A stretch of 64,000 nucleotides of DNA from positions 7,253,501 to 7,317,500 of the forward strand of contig NZ_CP071139.1 in assembly GCF_017639205.1 (NCBI RefSeq). The letters are read 5' to 3'. The position numbers were made by a program, and so were the translations under genes. Source of the DNA: Streptomyces nojiriensis. GTDB lineage: Bacteria; Actinomycetota; Actinomycetes; Streptomycetales; Streptomycetaceae. The first letter of the stretch is position 1, and each line of letters opens with the position of its first letter. The notes beneath the pieces are model-generated. The model was not told the origin of the DNA and did not search any database. It saw only the letters and a program-made list of their open reading frames with translations. Shown here in pieces: positions 39,448 through 48,368 of this stretch.

Positions 39448-41565
39448 GTGGGGCGTGGACGGTGGCGGACCGCGGGCAGCGCCCTGGTGAGGGTGCTCCT
39501 GGTCTGGGCCGTGTCCACCCTCACGATGCTCGCGCTGGCCGGGATCCTGCCGGACTTCCGGCTCCAGTCCGACGACGGCGACAGCATCACGCAGATCGGG
39601 CTGACCGCCGCCTGGGCCGCCGGGGCCTTCGGTCTGCTGAGCGCGCTGGTCTGGCCGGTGCTCGTCCGGGCCCTGTTGCTGGTGCCCGCCCTGGTGCTGG
39701 GTCTGCTCGTCTTCTTCCTCAACGGCTCGCTCCTGCTGATGGCGATCGGCCTGATCCCGGACGGCCGCAGCGAGGTGGCTCCCGAGACCGCGGTGGTCGT
39801 CGCCGCCGTGATGTCCGCGGTGGCGTCGGCCACCTCCACCGCCCTGGCCGTACGCGACGACGAGGCCTACCGGCGCCGGCTCTACCGGCTCGCCGACCGG
39901 CGCCGCCGCAGGCAGGGCCGGGCGGGTCCGTCCCGGGCCGCCGAGGCCCCGCCGGGCCTGCTCATGCTCCAGCTGGACGGGGTGGGGTACGGGGAGTTGC
40001 GCCGCGCGTGCGGCCGCGGGCTGATGCCCACGGTCGCCGGCCTGCTGGAGGGCAGCCACCACGCCCGGTCCTGGCGTACGGACTGGTCGAGCCAGACCGG
40101 CGCCAGCCAGCTCGGGATCCTGCACGGCTCCAACCACGACGTGCCAGCCTTCCGCTGGTACGAGAAGGACACCGGCGAGGTGGTGGTCTGCAACCGGCCG
40201 ACCAGCGCCGCCGAGCTCCAGCGACGGGCCATCGCGCGCACCGGGGACGGCGGACTGCTCACGCTGGACGGGGCGAGCCGGGGCAACCTGTTCAGCGGCG
40301 GCGCCGACCAGCTGGCGCTGGTGCTGTCGGTCTCGGCCCGGCGGGGTCGGGCCAACCGGTCCCGCGCGGGCTACTTCGCGTACTTCTCCGATCCGGCCAA
40401 CGCCGTCCGTACGGCCGGGTCCTTCGTGGCCGAGGTGGTCCGGGAGGTCGTCCAGTCACTGCGGGCGCGGATCCGCGGGGACCGGCCCCGGGTGTCGCGC
40501 GGCGGGCTGTACCCGCTGATCCGGGCCTTCGCGACCGTGGTCGAACGGGACGTGGTCGTCGCGGCCGTGATCGGCGACATGCTCGCCGGGCGCTCCGCGG
40601 TCTACGCCGACCTGGTGGCCTACGACGAGGTCGCGCACCATTCGGGCCCGCACGGCCGGGACACCGACCGGGTGCTGCAGCGCCTGGACCGGAGCCTCGC
40701 GCTGATCGCCCGGGTCGCCGAGCACGCGCCGCGCCGGTACCGGATCGTGCTGCTCTCCGACCACGGCCAGAGCCCGGGGGAGACCTTCCTCGGCCGTTAC
40801 GGGCTGACCCTCAAGGACCTGGTCCGGGCGGGCTGCGGGCTGCCGGTCCCGCGCCGGGCCGGCCGGACCCGCAGCGGGGCCGAGGCCCGGGCGGCCGTGC
40901 TCGCGGCGCTCCACCGGCCGGTGGAGGAGGGCGAGGAGGCGCACCCGGGGCCGGGCTCCGATCCGGTGGTGCTGGCCTCGGGCAACCTCGGCCTGATCTC
41001 CTTCCCGGACATCCCCGGCCGGGCGTCGCGGGCGCGCGTGGAGCGCGCGCACCCCGCCCTGCTGACCACCCTGGCGAACCATCCGGGTGTGGGATTCCTG
41101 CTGGTGGACGGGGTGGTGCTGGGCCGGGACGGAAGGGCGGCCCGGCTGGACGTCCCGGGGGAGGCCGAGGAGCTGCTGGCGCCCTTCGGCCCGGGCGCTG
41201 CGCAGGCCGTCCGCCGGACCGACGCCTTCCCGCACGTGGCGGACGTCATGGTCAACTCGGCGTACGACCCGGAGACGGGCGAGGTGCACGCCTTCGAGGA
41301 ACAGATCGGCTCGCACGGCGGGCTGGGCGGGGAGCAGGGGCACCCGTTCCTGATGTGGCCCACCGATCTGTCGGACCCCGGGGAGGAACTGGCCGGCGCG
41401 GAGGCGGTGCACGCCGTGCTGCGGCGCTGGCTGCGGGAGGCGGACGGGCCGCAGGTACCGCTGGCGGCGCCCCCGGCCCCGCCGGTGGAGGAAACCCGGT
41501 CCGGGGACGGAAAGAGCGGAAGCTTTCCTTCCGCAGGGGTGCCCGCACGGGACGAAATCCGCTGA
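39448..41565 (+). CDS. Membrane-anchored alkaline-phosphatase-superfamily protein with holin-like N-terminus
   Basis: 705 residues. The N-terminus (about 1-140) has four transmembrane helices of the Phage_holin_4_2 type; an Arg-rich linker follows, then a type I phosphodiesterase/nucleotide-pyrophosphatase-like domain (about 160-640): LLMLQLDGVGYGEL (metal Asp), TDWSSQTGASQLGILHG (nucleophile region), YDEVAHHSGPHG and LLSDHGQSPGETF (metal Asp-His). Automatic labels of phage holin would be misleading: the catalytic part makes it a membrane-bound phosphoesterase or phosphotransferase, perhaps for teichoic-acid or lipid head groups (inference). GTG at 39448 after GGGAGG. Confidence 0.83.
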   Translation: MGRGRWRTAGSALVRVLLVWAVSTLTMLALAGILPDFRLQSDDGDSITQIGLTAAWAAGAFGLLSALVWPVLVRALLLVPALVLGLLVFFLNGSLLLMAIGLIPDGRSEVAPETAVVVAAVMSAVASATSTALAVRDDEAYRRRLYRLADRRRRRQGRAGPSRAAEAPPGLLMLQLDGVGYGELRRACGRGLMPTVAGLLEGSHHARSWRTDWSSQTGASQLGILHGSNHDVPAFRWYEKDTGEVVVCNRPTSAAELQRRAIARTGDGGLLTLDGASRGNLFSGGADQLALVLSVSARRGRANRSRAGYFAYFSDPANAVRTAGSFVAEVVREVVQSLRARIRGDRPRVSRGGLYPLIRAFATVVERDVVVAAVIGDMLAGRSAVYADLVAYDEVAHHSGPHGRDTDRVLQRLDRSLALIARVAEHAPRRYRIVLLSDHGQSPGETFLGRYGLTLKDLVRAGCGLPVPRRAGRTRSGAEARAAVLAALHRPVEEGEEAHPGPGSDPVVLASGNLGLISFPDIPGRASRARVERAHPALLTTLANHPGVGFLLVDGVVLGRDGRAARLDVPGEAEELLAPFGPGAAQAVRRTDAFPHVADVMVNSAYDPETGEVHAFEEQIGSHGGLGGEQGHPFLMWPTDLSDPGEELAGAEAVHAVLRRWLREADGPQVPLAAPPAPPVEETRSGDGKSGSFPSAGVPARDEIR

Positions 41566-41640
41566 TTTTGTGCCGCTTTCGCGGTGGTCAACCATGTGTT
41601 GACCTGCCCAGCATGTGAGACATCCAGAGGCGCACCACCG

Positions 41641-43026
41641 ATGACCAGCACCGCAACCCTGCCCGCCGAGGCCGCCGCACCCCCCGAGCAGGGCCGCGCC
41701 CCCCACGCGCGCCGCTTCGGCCTGCCCGTCGCGACCTGCCTGGTCATGGGCAACATCATCGGCGGCGGGATCTTCCTCCTCCCCGCCTCGGTGGCCCCCT
41801 TCGGCACCATCAGCCTCGTCGCCTTCGCCGTCCTCACCGCCGGCGCGATCGCCCTCGCCCTGGTCTTCGGCCGGCTCGCCGAACGCCACCCGCAGACCGG
41901 CGGCCCCTACGTCTACGCCCGCGCGGCCTTCGGCGACTTCGCCGGCTTCCTCGCCGCCTGGAGCTACTGGATCACCGCCTGGGTCTCGAACGCGGCCCTG
42001 GCCGTCGCGGCCGTCGGCTACCTCACGGTGCTGTTCCCCGCCGCGGGCGAGCACAAGTGGTCCATGTGCCTGGCCGCCCTCGCCGTCCAGTGGCTCCCGG
42101 CCCTCTCCAACCTGGCGGGCACCCGCTACGTCGGAGCGGTGCAAGTCGTCGCCACCGTACTGAAGTTCGCCCCGCTGCTCCTGGTGGCCGTCGGCGGGCT
42201 GTTCTTCTTCGACCCCGCCAACCTCGGCCCCTTCCGGGCCACCGAGCAGAGCGCGGCCGGCGCCGTCTCCGCCTCCGCGGCGATCCTGCTCTTCAGCTAC
42301 CTCGGAGTCGAGTCCGCCACCGTCAGCGCGGGCGAGGTCCGCGACCCGGCCCGCAACGTCGGCCGGGCCACGGTCCTGGGCACCGTGGGCGCCGCCACCG
42401 TGTACCTGCTCGGCACGGTCGCCGTCTTCGGCCTGGTCGCCCACGACCGGCTGGTCTCCTCCACCGCTCCCTTCACCGACGCCGTCAACGCCATGTTCGG
42501 CGGTACCTGGGGCGGCACCGTGGTCGCCTGCGCCGCCGTGGTCTCGATGCTCGGCGCCCTCAACGGCTGGACCCTGCTCAGCGCGCAGACCCCGTACGCC
42601 GCCGCCAAGGACGGGCTCTTCCCGAAGGCCTTCGAGAGGAAGAAGCGCGGTGTCCCCGTCGTCGGCGTGGTCGTCACCGTCGCCCTGGCCTCCGCCCTCA
42701 CCGTCTACAACTACACGGCCGGCACCCAGGGCGTCTTCGAGAGCCTGGTCCTGATCACCACCTTCACGGCGACCGTCCCCTACCTGCTGGCCACCGCCGC
42801 GCAGATCTACTTCCTGCTCTCCGGGCAGCGCGAGCGCGTCCACCCCGGCCGCCTGGCCCGCGACGGCGTCCTCGCCGCCCTCGCCTTCGGCTTCTCGATG
42901 TGGCTGGTCGCCGGCTCCGGCTACGCGGCCGTCTACCAGGGCGTCCTCTTCCTCTTCGCGGGCGTCCTCGTCTACGCCGCCATGTCCGCGCGCAAGCACC
43001 GCGCCGCCGTGTCACCCGCGGAGTAG
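41641..43026 (+). CDS. APC-superfamily amino acid permease
   Basis: 461 residues with about 12 transmembrane helices. TM1 has the unwound substrate motif GNIIGGGIFLLPAS; helix 2-3 loop FGRLAERHPQTGGPYVYARAAFG and the TM6 region SYLGVESATVSAGEVRDPARNV are those of AdiC/PotE-like basic amino acid or polyamine antiporters and their relatives. ATG at 41641; the open frame to 41584 is leader, containing TTGACC and CATGTG strings that may be promoter parts. Substrate not assignable. Confidence 0.9.
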   Translation: MTSTATLPAEAAAPPEQGRAPHARRFGLPVATCLVMGNIIGGGIFLLPASVAPFGTISLVAFAVLTAGAIALALVFGRLAERHPQTGGPYVYARAAFGDFAGFLAAWSYWITAWVSNAALAVAAVGYLTVLFPAAGEHKWSMCLAALAVQWLPALSNLAGTRYVGAVQVVATVLKFAPLLLVAVGGLFFFDPANLGPFRATEQSAAGAVSASAAILLFSYLGVESATVSAGEVRDPARNVGRATVLGTVGAATVYLLGTVAVFGLVAHDRLVSSTAPFTDAVNAMFGGTWGGTVVACAAVVSMLGALNGWTLLSAQTPYAAAKDGLFPKAFERKKRGVPVVGVVVTVALASALTVYNYTAGTQGVFESLVLITTFTATVPYLLATAAQIYFLLSGQRERVHPGRLARDGVLAALAFGFSMWLVAGSGYAAVYQGVLFLFAGVLVYAAMSARKHRAAVSPAE

Positions 43027-43067
43027 CTTGGAAAGAGGGACCGTCCAGGGGGCGCCAAGGGGTCACC

Positions 43068-43511
43068 ATGTCCGCATTCAGGAAGAGCATCGACATCGAC
43101 CGCAGGCCCGAGGACGTCTACGCGTACCTGACGGATCCCACGCACCTGCCGGAGTGGCAGGACAGCGCCGTGTCCGCCGTCCCGGTCGGAAACCTCCCCG
43201 TGCACGTCGGTTCGCTGATCCTCGTCACCCGGCAGATCGGCCGCCGGCGCGTCCCCACGACCATGGAGTTCGTGGAGCTCGACCCGCCGAGGAGCTGGCA
43301 CGTGCACGGGGTCGACGGGCCGGTACGACCCGATGTGCACGGCACCGTCGAACCCCTCGACGGCGGCACCCGCTCCCGCGTCACCCTGGACGTCGACTTC
43401 GAGGGCCACGGCCTGGGCCGGGCCCTGGTACCCCTCGTGGTCAGGCCCATGGTCCGCAAGGAGATGCCCCGGGGCGAGGCGAAGCTCAAGCACCTCCTCG
43501 AAACCCGCTGA
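43068..43511 (+). CDS. SRPBCC-family protein
   Basis: 147 residues. Polyketide cyclase/dehydrase-like START fold: KSIDIDRRPEDVYAYLTDPTHLPEWQ at the N-terminus, central beta-strands (MEFVELDPPRSWHVHGVDGPV) and a C-terminal helix (VRKEMPRGEAKLKHLLET). Binds a hydrophobic ligand in related proteins. ATG at 43068, 41 bp after the permease stop, so possibly co-transcribed with it. Confidence 0.8.
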   Translation: MSAFRKSIDIDRRPEDVYAYLTDPTHLPEWQDSAVSAVPVGNLPVHVGSLILVTRQIGRRRVPTTMEFVELDPPRSWHVHGVDGPVRPDVHGTVEPLDGGTRSRVTLDVDFEGHGLGRALVPLVVRPMVRKEMPRGEAKLKHLLETR

Positions 43512-43613
43512 CGGCGCGCGGCCGGGGGGCGAAAACCGGATGCCCCGAGGTGTGTGGTGCGGACACACTGGCCGCACCAGACACCCGCCACACCCCCGAG
43601 GACGTCCACACCC

Positions 43614-44675
43614 GTGCAGGCCGCCGTCACCGTCACCCCCGCCCAGATCCCCGAACTGCTGCTCGGCCTCGCCACCGTCCGGCCGGTGTTCCTCTGGGGG
43701 GCTCCCGGCATCGGAAAGTCCTCGCTCGTAAGGAAGTTCGCCGACGCACTGGGGCTGGAGTGCGTCAGCCTGCTCGGCACCCAGCTCGCCCCCGAGGACC
43801 TGATCGGCGTCCCGCAGATCCGCGACGGCCGGTCCGTCTTCTGCCCGCCGGAGGCCATCGCCCGCGACGAGCCGTACTGCCTCTTCCTCGACGAGCTCAA
43901 CGCCGCGAGCCCGGACGTCCAGAAGGCCTTCTACTCGCTGATCCTCGACCGCCGGATCGGCTCCTACGAGCTCCCGGCCGGCTCCATCGTCATCGGCGCG
44001 GGCAACCGGGCCACCGACAACGCGCTGGCCCGGCCGATCGCCTCCGCGCTGGTCAACCGCCTCACCCACGTCCACCTCCAGGCGTCCGCGGGGGACTGGC
44101 TGGTCTGGGCCGGCGAGCACGGCATCCACCCCTGGGTCACCGACTACCTCACCGACCGCCCCGACCACCTCTGGTCGCAGCCGCCCAAGACGGAGGAGCC
44201 CTTCTCCACCCCGCGCTCCTGGCACATGCTCTCCGACGCCCTGCACTCCTTCGGGCCGGAACTGGACGAGCAGACCCTCAAGGTGATCGCGCACGGCACC
44301 CTCACCCCCGCGCACGCCGTCTCCTTCTGCGGCTACGCCAAGATCGTGCGGCACAGCTTCGGCATCGAGGCGATCATGAAGGGCGACGCCTCCTGGCCCA
44401 CCCGCCCCGCCGACCGCGACCTGCTCTACTACCTCGCCGAAGCCTTCCGGGGCCGCCTGGTCAAGGAGCTGCCCGCGCAGCGCGAGCACGTCTCGCCCGC
44501 CTTGCGCCAGACCGCCTACCGGGCCAAGGCACTGCTGGTCCAGCTCGCCGAGATCTCCGTGGAGGTGGCGCAGACCGTCATCGCCGACGACGCCGACGGC
44601 CTGCCCGTGCTGCCCTCCTGGTTCCTCGTGGAGGCCGCCCGGGACATGCCTCGCCTGGTCGAGGCCCGCCGGTGA
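43614..44675 (+). CDS. MoxR-type AAA+ ATPase
   Basis: 353 residues from the GTG at 43614. Walker A GAPGIGKSSL near 32-40, Walker B CLFLDELNAASPDVQ near 88-100, sensor 1 IVIGAGNRATDN and arginine-finger region LVNRLTHVHLQ. MoxR-family ATPases remodel or activate protein complexes together with a von Willebrand factor A-domain partner. Its stop overlaps the start of exactly such a partner (GTGA at 44672-44675), which strongly supports a dedicated two-component chaperone pair. Confidence 0.88.
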   Translation: MQAAVTVTPAQIPELLLGLATVRPVFLWGAPGIGKSSLVRKFADALGLECVSLLGTQLAPEDLIGVPQIRDGRSVFCPPEAIARDEPYCLFLDELNAASPDVQKAFYSLILDRRIGSYELPAGSIVIGAGNRATDNALARPIASALVNRLTHVHLQASAGDWLVWAGEHGIHPWVTDYLTDRPDHLWSQPPKTEEPFSTPRSWHMLSDALHSFGPELDEQTLKVIAHGTLTPAHAVSFCGYAKIVRHSFGIEAIMKGDASWPTRPADRDLLYYLAEAFRGRLVKELPAQREHVSPALRQTAYRAKALLVQLAEISVEVAQTVIADDADGLPVLPSWFLVEAARDMPRLVEARR

Positions 44676-46489
44676 GCGGGTCGCGCCCCCGGCCCAAGAA
44701 GAAGACCCAGCCCGACCCCGCAGCCCAGGCCTTCGCCGAGGGGCTCGCCCTGGTCAAGCGGAACCCGGCCCTCGCCGCCGTCGGCGGGAGCGTGTGCGAG
44801 CAGCCCAAGTGCCCCGGGACCCCCGCCGCGGGCCTGGTCGCCGTGGACTCCAACGGCGTCCTCCACGTCCGCTCCGGCCTGCGCGCCGAGCCCCGTACCT
44901 GGGCCTGGGCCCTCGCCCACGCCCTGCTCCACCTCGGCTTCGGCCACGTCCCCGCCGCGGCCGCCCGGGACCGCGTCCAGCCCGACCGCTTCGACCTCGC
45001 CGCCCGCTGCGCCGTCGTCAACCGCTTCCTGCTGACCCAGCCGTCCCTCCGGCCCCCGGACGACCTCCCGGCCGAGTACCCCGGCGGTGACGAGGAACTG
45101 CTCGCGGCCCGCTGGCGCCGGGACGGCATCCCCGCCGCCTACGAGGTCTGCGGCACCGCCGGCGACCACCCCGACCAGCTCCTGGTCACCTGGCACGCAT
45201 GGAACTCCACCGCGGTGCCCGACTGGGAGACCGCCTTCGCGCACGCCCTGACCCGCAGCGTCTCCGCCGCCATGGAGGTCGCCGGCGGACGCCGCGACCG
45301 CATCACGGGGGAGCGCGTGGCGCAGCGCCCGTGGGACCGGGCGCTGAACTGGTTCGTCTCCTCGTACCCGCTCCTCGGCGGCCTGGCCAGCGGCCTGAAG
45401 ATCGTCGCCGACGCGGAGCTGGCCCGCGCCCAGGACATCGACGTCGCCGCGGTCAGCGCCACCGCGGGGGAGATCTACGTCAACCCGCTGCGCAGCTTCG
45501 AGGAGGGGGAATGGCGGTTCATCCTGGCCCACGAGATGCTGCACGCCGCCCTGCGCCACGGCGAGCGGCGCGGCGCCCGGGACCCGTACCTGCACAACGT
45601 GGCCGCCGACTACGTGGTCAACGGCTGGCTCGTCGAGATGGGCGTCGGCGAGATGCCCGCCGGGCTGCTGTACGACGCGGAGCTGAGGGACCTGTCCGTC
45701 GAGGAGGTCTACGACCGGATCACCGCCGACCTGCGCCGGATGCGCCGCCTCGCCACCCTGCGCGGCAAGGGCCGCGGTGACATCCTGGGCGACCCGCTGC
45801 CCCACCCCGGCAGCGCGCCCTACACGGACCTGGACGAGTTCTACCGGCGCGGCCTGGTCCAGGGCTTCGACCTGCACACCCACGGGGAGCGCGGCCTGCT
45901 GCCGGCCGGGCTGATCCAGGAGATCCGGGCCCTGGCCCACCCGCCCGTGCCGTGGGACGCCCGGCTCGCCCGCTGGTTCGACGAGTACGTGCCGCGCCCC
46001 GAGCCCGTACGCAGCTTCGCGCGCCCGGCGCGCCGCCAGGCCTCCACCCCGGACATCCCGCGTGCGGGCCGCCACTTCCCGCCCGAGGAGACCGCCCGCT
46101 GCACCTTCGGCGTCGTGCTCGACACCTCGGGGTCGATGAACGCCGCCCTGCTCGGCAAGGCGCTCGGCGCGATCGCCTCGTACGCGCAGGCCCGCGACGT
46201 ACCGGCGGCGCGCGTCGTCTTCTGCGACGCGGCGCCGTACGACGCCGGCTATCTGCCCCCGACCGAGATCGCGGGCCGGGTACGGGTCCGCGGACGCGGC
46301 GGTACCGAGCTGCAGCCGGGCATCGACCTGCTGCAGCGGGCGGAGGACTTCCCGCCGGGGGCCCCGGTGCTGGTGATCACGGACGGGTGGTGCGACACCC
46401 TGCGCATCCGGCGCGAACACGCCTACCTGATCCCCCAGGGCGCCTCCCTGCCGTTCACCCCCAAGGGCCCCGTCTTCCGCCTGACCTGA
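44672..46489 (+). CDS. VWA-like/DUF2201 protein with metallopeptidase-type HExxH motif
   Basis: 605 residues. N-terminal putative metallopeptidase region (DUF2201-N-like) with WALAHALLHLGFGHV near 79-92 and a full zinc motif in FILAHEMLHAALRHGER near 284-290. The C-terminal VWA-like domain starts CTFGVVLDTSGSMNAALLG near 478-495, a D-x-S-x-S MIDAS site, and continues GRGGTELQPGIDLL and LVITDGWCD. Coupled to the MoxR ATPase. This pair is widespread in actinobacteria, but its client is unknown. The open frame extending upstream of 44672 overlaps the MoxR gene and is not coding. Confidence 0.85.
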   Translation: MSGSRPRPKKKTQPDPAAQAFAEGLALVKRNPALAAVGGSVCEQPKCPGTPAAGLVAVDSNGVLHVRSGLRAEPRTWAWALAHALLHLGFGHVPAAAARDRVQPDRFDLAARCAVVNRFLLTQPSLRPPDDLPAEYPGGDEELLAARWRRDGIPAAYEVCGTAGDHPDQLLVTWHAWNSTAVPDWETAFAHALTRSVSAAMEVAGGRRDRITGERVAQRPWDRALNWFVSSYPLLGGLASGLKIVADAELARAQDIDVAAVSATAGEIYVNPLRSFEEGEWRFILAHEMLHAALRHGERRGARDPYLHNVAADYVVNGWLVEMGVGEMPAGLLYDAELRDLSVEEVYDRITADLRRMRRLATLRGKGRGDILGDPLPHPGSAPYTDLDEFYRRGLVQGFDLHTHGERGLLPAGLIQEIRALAHPPVPWDARLARWFDEYVPRPEPVRSFARPARRQASTPDIPRAGRHFPPEETARCTFGVVLDTSGSMNAALLGKALGAIASYAQARDVPAARVVFCDAAPYDAGYLPPTEIAGRVRVRGRGGTELQPGIDLLQRAEDFPPGAPVLVITDGWCDTLRIRREHAYLIPQGASLPFTPKGPVFRLT

Positions 46490-46506
46490 TCTGCCCTGAC
46501 CGGACG

Positions 46507-46550
46507 CAGAACGCCCCCGACCTGCGGGTCCGCGGGTCAGGGGCGTTCTG
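46507..46550. terminator. Bidirectional terminator between the VWA gene and the sigma factor gene
   Basis: Long hairpin with outer arms CAGAACGCCCC (46507-46517) and GGGGCGTTCTG (46540-46550) and partial pairing inside. It lies 18 bp after the VWA stop and 13 bp after the sigma-factor stop on the other strand. Confidence 0.8.
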
Positions 46551-46562
46551 GAGGAGATCGAC

Positions 46563-48155
46563 TCAGTCGAGGTAGTCGCGCAGCACCTGCGAACGCGACG
46601 GGTGGCGCAGCTTCGACATGGTCTTGGACTCGATCTGGCGGATGCGCTCACGGGTGACCCCGTACACGCGGCCGATCTCGTCCAGGGTCTTCGGCTGGCC
46701 GTCGTTGAGGCCGTAACGCATGGAGACCACGCCCGCCTCGCGCTCCGAGAGCGTGCCCAGGATGGACTGGAGCTGCTCCTGGAGGAACGTGAAGGAGACC
46801 GCGTCCGCCGGGACGACCGCCTCGGAGTCCTCGATGAGGTCACCGAACTCGCTGTCGCCCTCCTCGCCCAGGGGGGTGTGCAGGGAGATCGGCTCACGGC
46901 CGTACTTCTGGACCTCGATGACCTTCTCGGGGGTCATGTCGAGTTCCTTGCCCAGCTCCTCCGGGGTGGGCTCACGGCCCAGGTCCTGGAGCATCTGGCG
47001 CTGCACGCGGGCGAGCTTGTTGATGATCTCGACCATGTGCACGGGGATGCGGATGGTGCGCGACTGGTCGGCCATGGCACGCGTGATCGCCTGGCGGATC
47101 CACCAGGTCGCGTACGTGGAGAACTTGAAGCCCTTGGTGTAGTCGAACTTCTCCACGGCGCGGATCAGGCCGACGTTGCCCTCCTGGATCAGGTCCAGGA
47201 AGAGCATGCCGCGGCCGGTGTAGCGCTTGGCGAGGGAGACCACGAGGCGGAGGTTGGCCTCCAGCAGGTGGTTCTTCGCGCGGCGGCCGTCCTCGACCAG
47301 GATCTCCAGCTCGCGCTTGAAGGCGGGCTTGTGGTCCTCCTCCTCTTCGAGCTTGTACTCGGAGAACAGACCCGCCTCGATGCGCTTGGCGAGCTCCACC
47401 TCCTGCTCGGCGTTGAGGAGCGGCACCTTGCCGATGAGCTTGAGGTAGTCCTTGACGGGGTCGGCGGTGGCGCCGGCCACCATGACCGTCTGCGCCGGGG
47501 CGTCGTCCTCGTCGTCGTCGGACAGGACGAAGCCCTGGGTGCCGCCGGCCTTGGGCGCCTCGTCCTCGGCCTCGTCGACCAGGTCCTCGGCAGCCCAGTC
47601 CTCGCCCTCGACGACGGGGGTCTCGCCCTCGTCGGCGTCCTTGGCGCTGGTCTTCTTCGCCGCGGTCTTCTTCACGGCGGTCTTCTTGGCGGCGGTCTTC
47701 TTGACCGTGCGCTTCTTCGGTTCGGCGGCGGCCTCGGCCGACGCCTCGTCCCCGATGGCGGCGGCCGACGAAGCGGATATCGCCGTGGCGGTGGTCACAG
47801 CCGTGGCCGCGGCGGTGGCCGCGGTCTTGCGGGCGCCGATGGGGCGCGGCGCGGCGGTGGCCTTCTTGGCCACGGTGCGGGCCGGGGCGGCGGCAGCCTT
47901 GCGGGGCTTCTTGGCGGCAGCCTTGGTGGCGGGGGCCGCGCTGACGTGAAGGGCGACACCCTCCTCGTCCAGGACCTGGTTCAGGCTGCGCAGGACCCGC
48001 TTCCACTGGTCCACCGGGATGCGGCCGGCCTCGAAGGCCTGGCGCACGTCGTCACCGTTGATGTGACCCTGCTCGCGGCCGCGCTCGACGAGCGCGACAA
48101 GGGCCTCGGATTCGGCGATCTCCGGAGGGAACGTACGGGACGGGCTGAGCGACAC
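46563..48155 (-). CDS. hrdB: RNA polymerase principal-type sigma factor (HrdB-like)
   Basis: 530 residues from the GTG at 48155 (GAGAGG site before it). Region 1.1 occupies about 1-70; a long Ala/Lys-rich low-complexity segment with AAKKTAVKKTAAKKTSAK-type repeats and an acidic stretch covers about 75-225; then regions 1.2-4.2: ADPVKDYLKLIGKVPLLNAE, NHLLEANLRLVVSLAKRYTGRGM, FSTYATWWIRQAITRAMADQ (region 2.3-2.4, -10 recognition), and VYGVTRERIRQIESKTMSKLRHPSR (region 4.2, -35 recognition). By design and length it is HrdB. Several substitutions relative to the HrdB sequence I remember leave open that it is a second copy. Confidence 0.88.
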   Translation of the reverse strand: MSLSPSRTFPPEIAESEALVALVERGREQGHINGDDVRQAFEAGRIPVDQWKRVLRSLNQVLDEEGVALHVSAAPATKAAAKKPRKAAAAPARTVAKKATAAPRPIGARKTAATAAATAVTTATAISASSAAAIGDEASAEAAAEPKKRTVKKTAAKKTAVKKTAAKKTSAKDADEGETPVVEGEDWAAEDLVDEAEDEAPKAGGTQGFVLSDDDEDDAPAQTVMVAGATADPVKDYLKLIGKVPLLNAEQEVELAKRIEAGLFSEYKLEEEEDHKPAFKRELEILVEDGRRAKNHLLEANLRLVVSLAKRYTGRGMLFLDLIQEGNVGLIRAVEKFDYTKGFKFSTYATWWIRQAITRAMADQSRTIRIPVHMVEIINKLARVQRQMLQDLGREPTPEELGKELDMTPEKVIEVQKYGREPISLHTPLGEEGDSEFGDLIEDSEAVVPADAVSFTFLQEQLQSILGTLSEREAGVVSMRYGLNDGQPKTLDEIGRVYGVTRERIRQIESKTMSKLRHPSRSQVLRDYLD

Positions 48156-48208
48156 AAGGAGCCTCTCGTTGCGAACAGATAAAGGTGGGCTGGACATCAT
48201 CGCGCGAA

Positions 48209-48237
48209 CTCGGGAAACAGACCCGAGGGGGGTCTGT
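48209..48237 (-). promoter_or_regulatory. Mutually exclusive hairpins in the sigma-factor leader
   Basis: Perfect 8-bp arms ACAGACCC (48217-48224) and GGGTCTGT (48230-48237) overlap a second pairing of CTCGGG (48209-48214) with CCCGAG (48222-48227). Both lie 54-82 bp upstream of the GTG on the transcript strand or in the promoter. Function unknown. I could not place the -10/-35 boxes with confidence in this 213-bp region. Confidence 0.4.
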
Positions 48238-48368
48238 ATTCCGGGCCGCGCGAGGACACCTGTCGGTTCATCGCATGCCCGAGTCGATTCGTTACGCGCT
48301 GAATTGAGTGACCTGCGCCACGCTGTGGCCGCGCAACCGATCCGGCGCAGATCCGTCCGCCCTTCAGA

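Noticed and set aside
39448..39870. Phage holin
   Set aside because: The holin-like helices are only the membrane anchor of a 705-residue phosphoesterase-like protein; no phage genes are nearby.
41516..41534. Hairpin GCGGAAG-CTTTC-CTTCCGC as a terminator
   Set aside because: It lies inside the coding region of the phosphodiesterase-like gene, before its stop codon, with a competing fold.
40456..42999. 847-residue minus-strand frame
   Set aside because: Antisense shadow of the phosphodiesterase-like and permease genes, with no domain similarity.
43028..44671. N-terminal extension of the VWA protein frame
   Set aside because: It overlaps the SRPBCC and MoxR genes in another frame and is Arg/Pro-rich nonsense; the true start is the GTG at 44672 overlapping the MoxR stop.
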